From positions 1 to 52,445 of the forward strand of contig JBGVKY010000015.1 in assembly GCA_045123995.1 (NCBI GenBank): a stretch of DNA of 52,445 bases, given 5' to 3'. The position numbers and the translations under genes were made by a program. This document shows positions 1 through 8,447 of the stretch, piece after piece. The notes below the pieces were generated by a model that had not been told where the DNA came from, did no database searches, and saw nothing but the letters and a program-made list of their open reading frames with translations. Within the stretch, counting starts at the first letter, position 1. Every line of letters begins with the position of its first letter. Origin of the DNA: HGM11501 sp045123995. GTDB taxonomy: Bacteria > Bacillota > Clostridia > CAKSNL01 > HGM11501.

Positions 1-1
1 T

Positions 2-160
2 GCCATACCGATACTTATAAGCTATATTGGTAATTATCAGATAATAGGCATAACCATTTGTTTTGCCGTTGCCTGCCTTATAAAATATCTTGTTTCCCGT
101 CATAAGGCGAAAAAAGCACTGGTGGAAGTGAAGACAGAAGACACAGAGAAAAATAGCTGA
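2..160 (+). CDS. C-terminal end of a membrane protein (partial)
   Basis: An open frame enters from the left edge and ends at TGA 158-160, giving about 52 residues. It shows one hydrophobic helix (IGITICFAVACLIKYL) followed by a basic and acidic hydrophilic tail, as at the cytoplasmic end of a polytopic membrane protein. The visible part is too short to assign a family; an acyltransferase of the PlsY type is one possibility but only a guess. A bidirectional terminator follows. Confidence 0.5.
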   Translation, partial: AIPILISYIGNYQIIGITICFAVACLIKYLVSRHKAKKALVEVKTEDTEKNS

Positions 161-172
161 CTATTGTGTAAT

Positions 173-205
173 AAAAAAAGAGAGTGCTTTGCACTCTCTT
201 TTTTA
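173..205. terminator. Bidirectional intrinsic terminator
   Basis: AGAGAGTGC and GCACTCTCT form a perfect stem around a TTT loop, with an A-run before and a T-run after. It can end both the plus-strand gene on its left and the minus-strand gene on its right. Confidence 0.85.
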
Positions 206-208
206 TTT

Positions 209-1261
209 TTAATATTCTGCAATTCCGTAGGTTGAAAGGATGCTTCCTGTCCCCTTAGGACACTTAACATAAAATCTGTATAAATAGCCTAGTGAGAGAC
301 CGTCTTTTAAGAAAACACTTATGGTACCGTCCTGATTTCTTGCGGTAAATCCGTCGCCAATGGTAAAGGTTAAAACAGACAAGGATTCTTCCGAGGCATC
401 AAACTCAGCATCCTTCCCCTCTGCTGTTGCCTTTCTTACATAAAGAGTATATGTATCGTCACCGGTATCTAAAAATCTTATTTCGGGAACATTTGAGGGA
501 AGATGTGTTGCCTCTTTTACGTCTGTTGCTATGGGGAAAACCAAATCGGGACAGGGGATGACTTCTTCCTTCTTTTCTTCTGTCGGAGCAACAAAATTGG
601 GGTTGTAATACTGAGCAGAACGGAAATCAAATTCCGTAATGTATCCCTGGGTAGTACCCTTTTTGCCGAAAACCTTTACAAAGAGAGAACCGCCCTGGGT
701 TTTATCAATTCTCAAATTAAGTGTGCTCTTATCCGAGGGGTTAACGGCGTTATATGAGCCGTCTTCATTTTTTTCATTAACCACAACAAAGTGGCGGTTT
801 CCTGTTCTGTTGGGGTTTGTTGCCGCTGTAAAATATATTATTACGGGGCTGTATGCACCGTTTCCTTCCATATAGCGGTTAAATGCCATTTCAAAGTTGT
901 AGGTTTCGCCGCCCTCGGCCAGAGGAACATCAGATAAAACCGTGGAGAAAGGAACGCCCCAGGTGTAGCCTTTGGAAATCCAGTAATTTCCTAAATCCTC
1001 AGGAGTTTTATCAATGCCGATGGCAGATAATGCCATGGAAATTGAAGCGGTTCCGCATTCATTATAGGCGTATCCTGCAAATCTTCCCCAGTATTCCGGA
1101 TAGAAAACATCCGAAGAGCGAATCTGCGAAACGTAACGGATAGTTCCGGGGGTGACATTTTCGCTGTATGTATAGTCCGGATAGACGGGAGTATTTGCAA
1201 AAGAGCAAAATGAAAATATAAAGCAAAAAAGCACCAAAAGGGCAGAAATTCGTTTTTTCAT
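209..1261 (-). CDS. Secreted C39-like (papain-fold) peptidase-domain protein
   Basis: The 350-residue product starts with a clear signal peptide (MKKRISALLVLFCFIFSFC) and should be exported. Residues ~55-200 look like the C39-like peptidase fold: the candidate catalytic Cys is in NECGTAS (~70), the His in RHFVVV (~157) and an Asn/Asp in NPSD (~174). The C-terminal ~130 residues look like a beta-sandwich or Ig-like domain that I do not recognise. C39-like domains outside bacteriocin exporters often act in the envelope, but the substrate cannot be told. The gene stands alone behind its own promoter at 1330-1358. Confidence 0.75.
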   Translation of the reverse strand: MKKRISALLVLFCFIFSFCSFANTPVYPDYTYSENVTPGTIRYVSQIRSSDVFYPEYWGRFAGYAYNECGTASISMALSAIGIDKTPEDLGNYWISKGYTWGVPFSTVLSDVPLAEGGETYNFEMAFNRYMEGNGAYSPVIIYFTAATNPNRTGNRHFVVVNEKNEDGSYNAVNPSDKSTLNLRIDKTQGGSLFVKVFGKKGTTQGYITEFDFRSAQYYNPNFVAPTEEKKEEVIPCPDLVFPIATDVKEATHLPSNVPEIRFLDTGDDTYTLYVRKATAEGKDAEFDASEESLSVLTFTIGDGFTARNQDGTISVFLKDGLSLGYLYRFYVKCPKGTGSILSTYGIAEY

Positions 1262-1329
1262 AAGACCAATCCTTTCAAAAAAGGGGATATTTTCTTAAAA
1301 AAGACCCCTGATGACAAAATTCAACAATC

Positions 1330-1358
1330 ATTATACCAATTTTTAAGCCTTATGTCAA
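1330..1358 (-). promoter_or_regulatory. Sigma-A promoter of the C39-like gene
   Basis: On the minus strand TTGACA (complement of 1353-1358), 17 bases, then TATAAT (complement of 1330-1335): a perfect consensus promoter, leaving a ~60-base untranslated leader. Confidence 0.85.
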
Positions 1359-1383
1359 CCTTTACGGTAATTCATTTTCCCTA

Positions 1384-1411
1384 TTTACTTTTTTCTTATT
1401 TATGGTATAAT
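1384..1411 (+). promoter_or_regulatory. Promoter of the OLE RNA / oapA unit
   Basis: TTTACT (1384-1389), 16 bases, TATAAT (1406-1411). Transcription should start near 1418, exactly where the GGTGGC arm closing the structured RNA begins. Confidence 0.75.
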
Positions 1412-1417
1412 AAAAGA

Positions 1418-2006
1418 AGGTGGCGCAGTATTCTAGTCAGCTCTTGCCATTTTCGAAGGCGGTCGTAAAAAGCCGCTTAAGGGCACATCGATGAAGTTCC
1501 TTGTGTATGCTTTCGATGCCGGTCGGGGGTGTATGCTGGGAGTTAAGGGTTGGGGGCGGACCGCAATGGCATGCGGCGCATGACCCTCTTCCCGTGGAGA
1601 CTTTACTTTGTGGGTAATGCGGACACAATTTACCTACGGGTAAGGATTAAACCTGCTTTGCAGTGCATTTTTTGTGCTGTGGGTAGCGTAGCCTGCCTTG
1701 AGTGGATATGTAGGATAGCGGACAGACATTTGTTTCTTGGCCGAGAAACGAAGGTTATAGCTTCTTGAAAGCATATCTGCAAAAGAGGATAGGGATGGTT
1801 TTGACTGTGAAGGAAAACTTCTAGACTGTACAAAAGTGGTACAAAAAGGATTGTAGTGCGGACTTAGTGGCAATTCGGTACCGTTTAAGGCGACTTAACG
1901 GGAATGGATTTAAAGGGAAACCGCTTCCATCGGCGACGGGGAAGGATTCATTTGGGAAAGCCAACCGAACCTATGCCGCAAAATTTACTTTTTGTATTGC
2001 CACCAC
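1418..2006 (+). ncRNA. ole: OLE RNA (ornate, large, extremophilic RNA)
   Basis: About 590 bases lie between a good promoter and the start of oapA with no convincing gene, and are clearly richer in G+C than their surroundings. The first transcribed bases GGTGGC (1419-1424) can pair with GCCACC (1999-2004), closing the region into one large fold, and many local hairpins lie inside. Length, position directly upstream of an oapA-type membrane protein gene, and the following dxs and tlyA genes all match the known OLE locus of Bacillus halodurans and anaerobic Firmicutes. In that family the RNA is abundant, is held at the membrane by OapA and is linked to cold, alcohol and Mg2+ stress. The call rests on context, size and structure; I could not run a covariance model. 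Confidence 0.85.
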
Positions 2007-2028
2007 TAAAAAATGGAGTGTGATTTTT

Positions 2029-2640
2029 TTGGATACTGTCCGAAGTAGCAAGCAGGACGCCCAGACAAAGGCGGCACTGCAGAAAAGGAAATATCTGAAA
2101 TGGGCAATTTTAAGCACAGTTCTTACTTTTGGTATTTCAATATTTTTCAATCTCTTATCAGATGTCACAATAACAGAGGAAACTCCCTGGTATATTGCTC
2201 TCATAGTTTTGTTTGCAATTATTTTAATCGGTGTTCTTTTTGACATTGTGGGAACCGCGGTGACAGCGGCGGAGGAAGCACCCTTTCATTCTATGGCAGC
2301 CCGCAGGGTAAAGGGTGGAACAAAGGGAATAATGCTTCTTAAAAACGCCGAGAGGGTTTCTAATATATGTAATGACGTAATAGGAGATATCTGCAGTATT
2401 TTAAGTGGTTCCACAACGGCGCTTATAGTTTCTATGCTCTTTATGAAAGGGACAAATGAGGCTTTGTGGGGAGGAATCGCTGTAACTGCATGTGTGGCTT
2501 CACTGACAGTGGGCGGAAAAGCCTTCGGAAAAGGAATTGCCTTATCCAAAAGCAATGATATAGTACTTATGGCGGCAAAAGCACTTTCTATATTTGAGAA
2601 GGATGCGAAGAAAAATGGAAACAAAAAAACTTCTAAATGA
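2029..2640 (+). CDS. oapA: OLE-associated membrane protein OapA
   Basis: The product (~203 residues) has a short charged N-terminus, two hydrophobic helices (ILSTVLTFGISIFF; WYIALIVLFAIILIGVLFD), a polar loop with AAEEAPFHSMAARRVKGG and NAERVSNICNDVIGDI, and two further helices. Polar residues inside and next to the helices and the invariant-looking DIVGTAVTAAEE and CNDVIGDICSI segments match my recollection of OapA, which dimerises and binds OLE RNA at the membrane. I place the start at TTG 2029, with GGAG at 2015-2018; the frame stays open upstream into the RNA but has no ribosome site there. The end overlaps dxs by 26 bases, so translation is probably coupled. Confidence 0.85.
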   Translation: MDTVRSSKQDAQTKAALQKRKYLKWAILSTVLTFGISIFFNLLSDVTITEETPWYIALIVLFAIILIGVLFDIVGTAVTAAEEAPFHSMAARRVKGGTKGIMLLKNAERVSNICNDVIGDICSILSGSTTALIVSMLFMKGTNEALWGGIAVTACVASLTVGGKAFGKGIALSKSNDIVLMAAKALSIFEKDAKKNGNKKTSK

Positions 2641-4477
2641 TAAAATAACACATGAAACATTAAAAGACCTTGATTTTAACGAGCTTTCGCAGCTCTCCTC
2701 TGAAATCAGGGACTTTTTGATTGATTCGGTTTCGAAGACAGGTGGACATCTGGCGTCGAATTTGGGTGTGGTTGAGCTTACACTCATGCTTCACAGATGT
2801 TTCGATTTCAATAAAGACGACAGAATTATTTTTGATGTGGGGCATCAGAGCTATGTCCATAAAATCTTAACGGGCAGAATGAAAGCTTTTGCTTCATTGA
2901 GGCAGAGTGGCGGACTTTCAGGGTTCCCTTTAAGAGAGGAGTCTGATGCAGACTTATTTACGGTGGGACATTCCTCCACTTCAATTTCCATGGCGGACGG
3001 AATTGCCACATCAAAAATGATAAAAGGCGAAAAAGGGGTGGCGGTGGCTTTAATAGGAGACGGTGCCTTAACAGGCGGTCTTTGCTACGAGGCTTTTAAT
3101 AATATCGGCCACACAAAGAAAAAAATAGTTATAATATTAAACGATAACGGAATGTCCATATCCAAAAACGTGGGGGCAATTTCAAATCTTTTGACAAGGG
3201 TCAGAACCAGTAAAAATTACACCAGGGTAAAAGAAAATGTAAAATCCGCATTATCTGAGATGAGCGGCTTCGGAAAAATATTGGAAAAAAGCCTGTCGGG
3301 AGTTAAAAACAGTATAAAAACAATGCTTCTTCCAGATATTTTTACAGAAAGCCTGGGCATTAAATATTTAGGTCCTGTTGACGGCCATGACTTAAAAAAT
3401 CTGGAATTTTTCTTAGAGAGAGCAAAAGAGACAGAAGGACCTGTTCTGGTTCATGTGAAAACCGTAAAGGGAAAGGGCTACTCCCATGCAGAGGGAGAAC
3501 CTTCTAAATTCCATGGTGTATCAAGGTTTGAAGTGGATAAGGGAATAACCCACAGCCTTAAAGAGGATTTTTCGGGTGCTCTGGGAATGGATTTATCCCT
3601 ACTTGCTCTTAAAAACGAAAAATTGACGGTGATTTCTCCCGCCATGACCAAGGGCTGCGGTCTTTCGGGCTTTGCAGAAAGCTTTCCCAAAAGATTTTTT
3701 GACTGCGGAATTGCAGAAGAGCATGCGGTTACTTTTGCATCGGGTCTTGCCAGAGAGGGGCTTACTCCAGTGGTATGCACCTATTCGACTTTCCTGCAAA
3801 GGGCATACGACCAGATATGGCACGATGTGGCGATGAACAATCTTCATGTGGTGTTCTGCCTTGACAGGGCAGGACTTCCGGGGGCAGACGGTTGCAGTCA
3901 TCAGGGAATTTACGATTTATCCTATCTTGGGAACATTCCCGGGATGTCGGTTTTATCCGCCGCATCTTTTTCAGAGCTTACCAAAATGCTTAAGTATGCA
4001 ACGGAAGAACATAAAGGACCCATTGCAATACGTTATCCCAAGGGAAAAGATTCGGGACTTTCGGAAACGGAATTTACTTTCGGCAAGGGAGAAATATTAA
4101 AAGAAGGCAAGGACGTTACGGTTTGTGCCGAGGGTATAATGGCGAAAATCTGTCTTGAAGCAGCAAAAATTGCAGAAAAAGAAGGGGTTTTCGCTGAAGT
4201 CGTAAAGCTTTCCACGGTTTATCCCTGCGATTTTGAAAGCATTGGAAAATCATTAGAAAAAACAGGAAAACTCATTACCGTTGAAGCAAATGTTGCCCGT
4301 GGCGGTATGGGTGAATTTATCCTGTCAAGGCTTAAAAAAGACGGAACAATTTTGGCTTTCCCCGATAAATTCCTGGAACACGGAGCCACAGAAGAGTTGC
4401 TCAAAAAATATAATCTGGATGCATCTTCCATCGCAAAGGTAATAATAGAAAAAGCAGGTGGAACGCTTGAGGCTTGA
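2615..4477 (+). CDS. dxs: 1-deoxy-D-xylulose-5-phosphate synthase
   Basis: Condenses pyruvate and glyceraldehyde-3-phosphate to DXP, the first step of the MEP isoprenoid pathway; thiamine-diphosphate dependent and cytosolic. About 620 residues is the normal length. The cofactor motif GDGALTGG is near residue 150, followed by NDNGMSISKNVG; GHSSTSIS and KTVKGKGYSHAE are also typical, and the C-terminal transketolase domains are complete. The start at ATG 2615 (METKKLLN) fits the family; in-frame TTG 2594 and ATG 2603 are alternatives. It sits between oapA and tlyA as in other OLE loci. Confidence 0.95.
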   Translation: METKKLLNDKITHETLKDLDFNELSQLSSEIRDFLIDSVSKTGGHLASNLGVVELTLMLHRCFDFNKDDRIIFDVGHQSYVHKILTGRMKAFASLRQSGGLSGFPLREESDADLFTVGHSSTSISMADGIATSKMIKGEKGVAVALIGDGALTGGLCYEAFNNIGHTKKKIVIILNDNGMSISKNVGAISNLLTRVRTSKNYTRVKENVKSALSEMSGFGKILEKSLSGVKNSIKTMLLPDIFTESLGIKYLGPVDGHDLKNLEFFLERAKETEGPVLVHVKTVKGKGYSHAEGEPSKFHGVSRFEVDKGITHSLKEDFSGALGMDLSLLALKNEKLTVISPAMTKGCGLSGFAESFPKRFFDCGIAEEHAVTFASGLAREGLTPVVCTYSTFLQRAYDQIWHDVAMNNLHVVFCLDRAGLPGADGCSHQGIYDLSYLGNIPGMSVLSAASFSELTKMLKYATEEHKGPIAIRYPKGKDSGLSETEFTFGKGEILKEGKDVTVCAEGIMAKICLEAAKIAEKEGVFAEVVKLSTVYPCDFESIGKSLEKTGKLITVEANVARGGMGEFILSRLKKDGTILAFPDKFLEHGATEELLKKYNLDASSIAKVIIEKAGGTLEA

Positions 4478-5237
4478 TTTATATATGGTCAAAAACTCCA
4501 TGGTGGGCGGTCGCGACAGGGCCAAGGAACTTATTTCAGAGGGAAAGGTTAAAGTTTCCGGAAAAGTCATTAAAAAGCCCAGCTTTAATGTAGAAAATGA
4601 AACGGTATCTTTAATGGAAACGGAAATTTTTGTGGGAAGAGGAGCTCTTAAGCTTAAAAAAGCCATGGAGGTTTTTGGTATTTCCGCAAAGGATAAAATC
4701 TGTCTTGATGCAGGAGCATCAACAGGAGGCTTTACGGAAATAATGCTTTTGGACGGAGCGAAGAAAGTCTATGCTGTAGATGTGGGCGAAGGTCAGCTTT
4801 CAGAAAAGCTTAAAAACGACGAAAGAGTGGAAAACCTTGAAAAAACAGATATAAGAAACTTAATTCTTTCTGATAAAGCGGAGTTTTTTACAGCGGATGT
4901 ATCTTTCATTTCGTTAACACAGATATTAAAAGCCCTTTTTGACCTGACTTGTGAAAATGCATCGGGAGTGTGCCTTATAAAACCTCAGTTTGAGGCGGGG
5001 AAAGCCTTTGTCGGGAAAAAAGGCGTGGTAAAAGACAAAAAGGTACATGAAAATGTGATTTACGATATAGTAAAATTCAGTGAAGCAATAGGATTTTCCG
5101 TTTCGGGACTTACCCATTCTCCCGTAAAGGGGCAAAACGGAAATATAGAATATCTTCTGCATCTTGAAAAAAGCGGAAAATCCGCATTTACCGAGGTGGA
5201 GGAAGCAGTAAAAAAAGGTTGGGAGGAGCTTTTATGA
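4467..5237 (+). CDS. tlyA: TlyA-type rRNA 2'-O-methyltransferase
   Basis: The product has an N-terminal S4 RNA-binding domain (residues ~1-60, with GGRDRAKELISEGKVKVSGK) and a C-terminal FtsJ/RrmJ Rossmann domain with the SAM motif LDAGASTGGFTE and a later KPQFEAG. Members 2'-O-methylate rRNA; some are annotated as hemolysin A. TTG 4467 is chosen because AGGTGG (4456-4461) lies 5 bases upstream; GTG 4458 would overlap that site. The gene overlaps the end of dxs and its stop overlaps the next start (ATGA), so the unit is tightly coupled. dxs-tlyA order is standard in Firmicutes. Confidence 0.93.
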   Translation: MRLDLYMVKNSMVGGRDRAKELISEGKVKVSGKVIKKPSFNVENETVSLMETEIFVGRGALKLKKAMEVFGISAKDKICLDAGASTGGFTEIMLLDGAKKVYAVDVGEGQLSEKLKNDERVENLEKTDIRNLILSDKAEFFTADVSFISLTQILKALFDLTCENASGVCLIKPQFEAGKAFVGKKGVVKDKKVHENVIYDIVKFSEAIGFSVSGLTHSPVKGQNGNIEYLLHLEKSGKSAFTEVEEAVKKGWEELL

Positions 5238-5869
5238 TAGAAAAAACTCTTGAAGCTTTGAGAAAAAATAATATGGAGGCCTATTTTGTAAATGACAGAA
5301 AAGAGGCACTTTCTCTTACAGAAAGTCTTTTGGAAAAGGGCGAAACCGTTTCTGTGGGAGGCTCTGTCACGTTGAGTGAAGTGGGCGTTTTAGATATGCT
5401 CAGAAACGGCGACTATGAATTTCTTGACAGATATAAAGAGGGGCTTGACAGAAGTGAAATAGAGGAAATCTTCAGAAAAAGCTTTTTTGCCGACAGTTAT
5501 ATAGTAAGCTCCAACGCAGTAACGGAAAACGGTGAGCTTTACAATGTGGACGGAAATGCAAACAGAGTTTCTGCCATGCTCTTTGGCCCCAAGTCTGTTA
5601 TTTGCATTGTAGGAAAGAATAAAATTGTAAAAAATCTTAAAGAGGCAGAAAAAAGAGTTAAAACCATTGCCGCTCCCAAAAATGCAAAGAGATTGAATTG
5701 CGAAACCTACTGTGCAAACAAAGGCGTATGCCTTGGTGCAGAGGATGAAAATATGTGTGAGGGATGTGCTTCTGAGGGAAGAATCTGTGCAAGCTATGTG
5801 GTGCACGGACGCCAGAGAGTGAAAAACAGAATAAAGGTTATTATAGTAAACGAGAGTTTAGGATATTAA
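5234..5869 (+). CDS. LUD-domain (LutC/YkgG-like) protein
   Basis: 211 residues matching the LUD domain. The N-terminal helix is followed by the nucleotide-site-like VSVGGSVTLSEVGVLDMLR and then SNAVTENGELYNVDGNANRVSAMLFGP, a hallmark of the family. The C-terminal part has several cysteines (CETYCANKGVC, CEGCASEGRICASY), which may hold a metal or Fe-S cluster. LutC-type proteins act with LutA/LutB in lactate oxidation, but no partners are here and the role is unknown. ATG 5234 has GGGAGG upstream and overlaps the tlyA stop. Confidence 0.8.
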   Translation: MIEKTLEALRKNNMEAYFVNDRKEALSLTESLLEKGETVSVGGSVTLSEVGVLDMLRNGDYEFLDRYKEGLDRSEIEEIFRKSFFADSYIVSSNAVTENGELYNVDGNANRVSAMLFGPKSVICIVGKNKIVKNLKEAEKRVKTIAAPKNAKRLNCETYCANKGVCLGAEDENMCEGCASEGRICASYVVHGRQRVKNRIKVIIVNESLGY

Positions 5870-5881
5870 GGAGGGTGCTTT

Positions 5882-6574
5882 ATGGAAAAGAAAATTTTGG
5901 TGGTGGACGATGAGAAAGCCATCGGCGAAATCCTTAAAATAAATCTTGAAAAAGAGGGCTATAAGGTGGCGGTTGCCATGGACGGAGAAGAGGGGGTAGC
6001 ACTTGCCCTTAAATTAAATCCCGACCTTATACTTCTTGACGTAATGCTACCTAAAATGGATGGATTTGAGGTTTGTAAGAAAATCCGCAGAGAAAGTGAA
6101 GTTCCTATTGTTATGCTTACGGCAAGAACCGAGGAAATCGACAAGATTTTGGGCCTTGAGCTGGGCGCTGACGACTATGTAACAAAGCCTTTTTCAGTGC
6201 GTGAGCTTATGGCGAGAGTCAAGGCAAACTTAAGAAGAACGAATGTTCCGAGCGTTCCTGATAACGAAGAAAATACCATAAAAATAGGGGAAATTACAAT
6301 AAATACCGAAAGCTATGAGCTTAAAAAATCAGGCAAGATTATAGATTTGACCTTGCGCGAATTTGAGCTTGTAAAATATCTGGCAGAAGCTCCGGGCAGA
6401 ATTTTCTCGAGAGAAATTCTTCTTGAGAAAGTATGGGGCTATGAATACTACGGAGATATGAGAACTGTTGACGTGACTGTGAGACGTCTTCGTGAAAAAA
6501 TTGAGGACGATGCCTCCGAACCTAAATATATCATGACACGCCGCGGTGTGGGCTACTATTTCTCAAAGGAATAA
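5882..6574 (+). CDS. walR: WalR-type response regulator (OmpR family)
   Basis: 230 residues: receiver domain 1-120 with the acidic pair in VVDDEK, phospho-acceptor Asp in LILLDVMLP (~53) and Lys in VTKPFS; then an OmpR/PhoB winged helix with LTLREFELVKYL and RTVDVTVRRLREKIE. The match to WalR (YycF) over PhoP rests on the neighbours: a HAMP-PAS kinase and walH- and walI-like genes follow. WalR controls cell-wall turnover genes. The ribosome site is AAGGAGGG. A WalR-type DNA box lies downstream at 8385-8401. Confidence 0.88.
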   Translation: MEKKILVVDDEKAIGEILKINLEKEGYKVAVAMDGEEGVALALKLNPDLILLDVMLPKMDGFEVCKKIRRESEVPIVMLTARTEEIDKILGLELGADDYVTKPFSVRELMARVKANLRRTNVPSVPDNEENTIKIGEITINTESYELKKSGKIIDLTLREFELVKYLAEAPGRIFSREILLEKVWGYEYYGDMRTVDVTVRRLREKIEDDASEPKYIMTRRGVGYYFSKE

Positions 6575-6579
6575 AAATT

Positions 6580-8328
6580 ATGTTTAAAAGCAGTATACAA
6601 TGGAAAATACTGACACTGTTCATTTTACTTACAGTAAGCGTAATGGTCTTTGTTGCCATATTTTCCGCGTCGGGAATTTCCCGTTATTATCATGAAGAAT
6701 TTGTAACGGATATGCAGGAGGCAACCTTTACCGAAAGCATGACCGAACAGCTGAAAAGTGCATCTAATGTGTCCCTCTATGAGCTGACAAGTCTCTTGGA
6801 GAAACTTTCTGTAAGAGTCGGAATTGACTCCTACCGTGATTTATATGTTCTTTCGGGCTACGATGCAGAGCCTCTTTATTCCCTTTCGGGAAAGGAGCTT
6901 TCCTCGGGCTTTGAAATAACAGAAAATGTATTGTCCGCCTTATCGGGAAGTGTTGGAAACAGGGCAAACATGTACGGGGATATAATGGATTATGCTCTGC
7001 CTTTAAAAATCGGAGATGAAGTTAAATACATCATATATGTAACAGACACCAAGGTTGAAATGCATGAGGTTATGAAAAGCATACTTAAAACCATGCTTTT
7101 AGCTCTTTTAATCGGCCTTGTAATATCTGCATTTTTAGGATTTTTGCTGTCATCAAATTTAATTGCCCCTTTAAAGAGACTTCGTGCTTCTGCAGCGCAG
7201 ATGGCGGAGGGAAAATTCACGGGTAAGATTAAAATAACGGGAACCGACGAAATCGGAAGCCTTACCCGAGACTTTAACTATATGTCTGAGGCAATAGAAA
7301 CAGGCCTCGTGCAAATGGCGGCAGAAAAAAACAAGGTTGAAACTGTGCTTTTATATATGACCGACGGAGTCATTGCCTTTAATTCCGACGGAAACCTCAT
7401 TCACATAAATCCTGCGGCAAGGAAAATGCTTGATATTAAAGAGGATGAAGAGTTAAAGTTCGACGAATTTTTTGAAAAGCTGGGAACAGACTTTAATTTG
7501 GGACAGTTTTTATATCTTTCTCCTGAGCCGGTGGAAAAGACCATCACTTTTGGAGATAAGCATTTTATGGTTTATCTGGCACCCTTAATTAAAAGCGGAA
7601 AGTCAGACGGTGTGGTATCGGTGTTCCATGACTACACCCGTCAGCAAAAGCTTGACGATGCGAGACGTGAATTTGTTGCTAACGTTTCTCACGAACTAAG
7701 AACACCCATAACCGTTGTTAAAAGCTATGCAGAGACGCTACTTTCTTTAAAGGAGCATGATGAAACGGAAGAGCATTTCCTAAACGTAATCAACGAAGAA
7801 GCGGACAGAATGACAAGGCTTGTTCACGACCTTTTGGCACTGTCAAGACTTGATAACAACAAGGAAATGAAGAAACTTCCCTTTAATCCCTCGGAGCTTG
7901 CAAATTCAGTTTGTGACAGAATGGAAATTCAGGCGAGAGAGCGTAGCCAGGTGATAATAAGAAAAATAAAGGCAGACAATGAAAATATCCTTGGAGACAA
8001 GGACAGAATAGAGCAGGTACTGGTCAATATCGTGGGAAACGCCATAAAATATACAAAGGATGGCGGAAGAATAAAGGTTTCCACGGAAAAGGACGACTCT
8101 TATTTCTATATCAAGGTTAAAGATAACGGAATAGGTATTCCGAAAGAGGATACGGAAAGAATTTTTGAGCGATTTTACAGGGTTGACAAGGCAAGAAGCC
8201 GTTCCATGGGAGGAACAGGTCTGGGCCTTGCCATTGCCAAGGAAATTGTTGAGGCACACAAGGGTAAAATCACTCTGGTGAGCCAGGAAAACAAGGGAAC
8301 AGAGGTTACAGTTGCCCTGCCATATTAA
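6580..8328 (+). CDS. walK: WalK-type sensor histidine kinase
   Basis: 582 residues. Order of parts: helix at ~12-32, extracytoplasmic domain of ~130 residues, second helix (MLLALLIGLVISAFLGFLLS), HAMP linker, PAS-like domain (~255-355), HisKA dimerisation helix with the phospho-acceptor His371 in NVSHELRTP, and an HATPase domain with GNAIKYTKDGG, DNGIGIP and GGTGLGLAIAKEIVEAH. This is the WalK/VicK layout; PhoR is similar, but walH/walI downstream decide for WalK. Only 5 bases separate it from walR. Confidence 0.88.
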   Translation: MFKSSIQWKILTLFILLTVSVMVFVAIFSASGISRYYHEEFVTDMQEATFTESMTEQLKSASNVSLYELTSLLEKLSVRVGIDSYRDLYVLSGYDAEPLYSLSGKELSSGFEITENVLSALSGSVGNRANMYGDIMDYALPLKIGDEVKYIIYVTDTKVEMHEVMKSILKTMLLALLIGLVISAFLGFLLSSNLIAPLKRLRASAAQMAEGKFTGKIKITGTDEIGSLTRDFNYMSEAIETGLVQMAAEKNKVETVLLYMTDGVIAFNSDGNLIHINPAARKMLDIKEDEELKFDEFFEKLGTDFNLGQFLYLSPEPVEKTITFGDKHFMVYLAPLIKSGKSDGVVSVFHDYTRQQKLDDARREFVANVSHELRTPITVVKSYAETLLSLKEHDETEEHFLNVINEEADRMTRLVHDLLALSRLDNNKEMKKLPFNPSELANSVCDRMEIQARERSQVIIRKIKADNENILGDKDRIEQVLVNIVGNAIKYTKDGGRIKVSTEKDDSYFYIKVKDNGIGIPKEDTERIFERFYRVDKARSRSMGGTGLGLAIAKEIVEAHKGKITLVSQENKGTEVTVALPY

Positions 8329-8360
8329 GCCTTATGGGGACAGACTCCCCTTGGCTTTTA
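8327..8360 (+). terminator. Probable terminator after walK
   Basis: AAGCC...GGGGA-CAGAC-TCCCC...GGCTT followed by TTA; interrupted stem and a short U-run, so termination may be partial. It separates walRK from the next genes, which have their own promoter. Confidence 0.5.
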
Positions 8361-8384
8361 TATGTTATTCAAAAGTAAATCCTG

Positions 8385-8417
8385 TGTAATGGTTCTGTAA
8401 CATTGATATGCTATAAT
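8385..8417 (+). promoter_or_regulatory. WalR-type box and promoter upstream of the walHI segment
   Basis: TGTAAT (8385-8390), 5 bases, TGTAAC (8396-8401) matches the published WalR consensus TGTWAH-N5-TGTWAH at every position. A TATAAT -10 box follows at 8412-8417 and no good -35 hexamer is present, as expected for a promoter activated by a response regulator bound in its place. It should drive the 8448 gene, walH and walI. A PhoP box has a similar 11-bp period, but TTHACA hexamers are absent. Confidence 0.75.
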
Positions 8418-8447
8418 CATAATATACTATAAAAGGAGGTGCCGATA

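Noticed and set aside
1550..1873. Short ORFs on both strands within the OLE region
   Set aside because: No ribosome sites, mixed frames and atypical codons; the region is explained by a structured RNA.
1418..2006. RNase P RNA, tmRNA or group II intron as explanation for the structured stretch
   Set aside because: The conserved RNase P cores, the tmRNA acceptor/T-arm ends and intron boundary motifs are all absent; gene context fits OLE.
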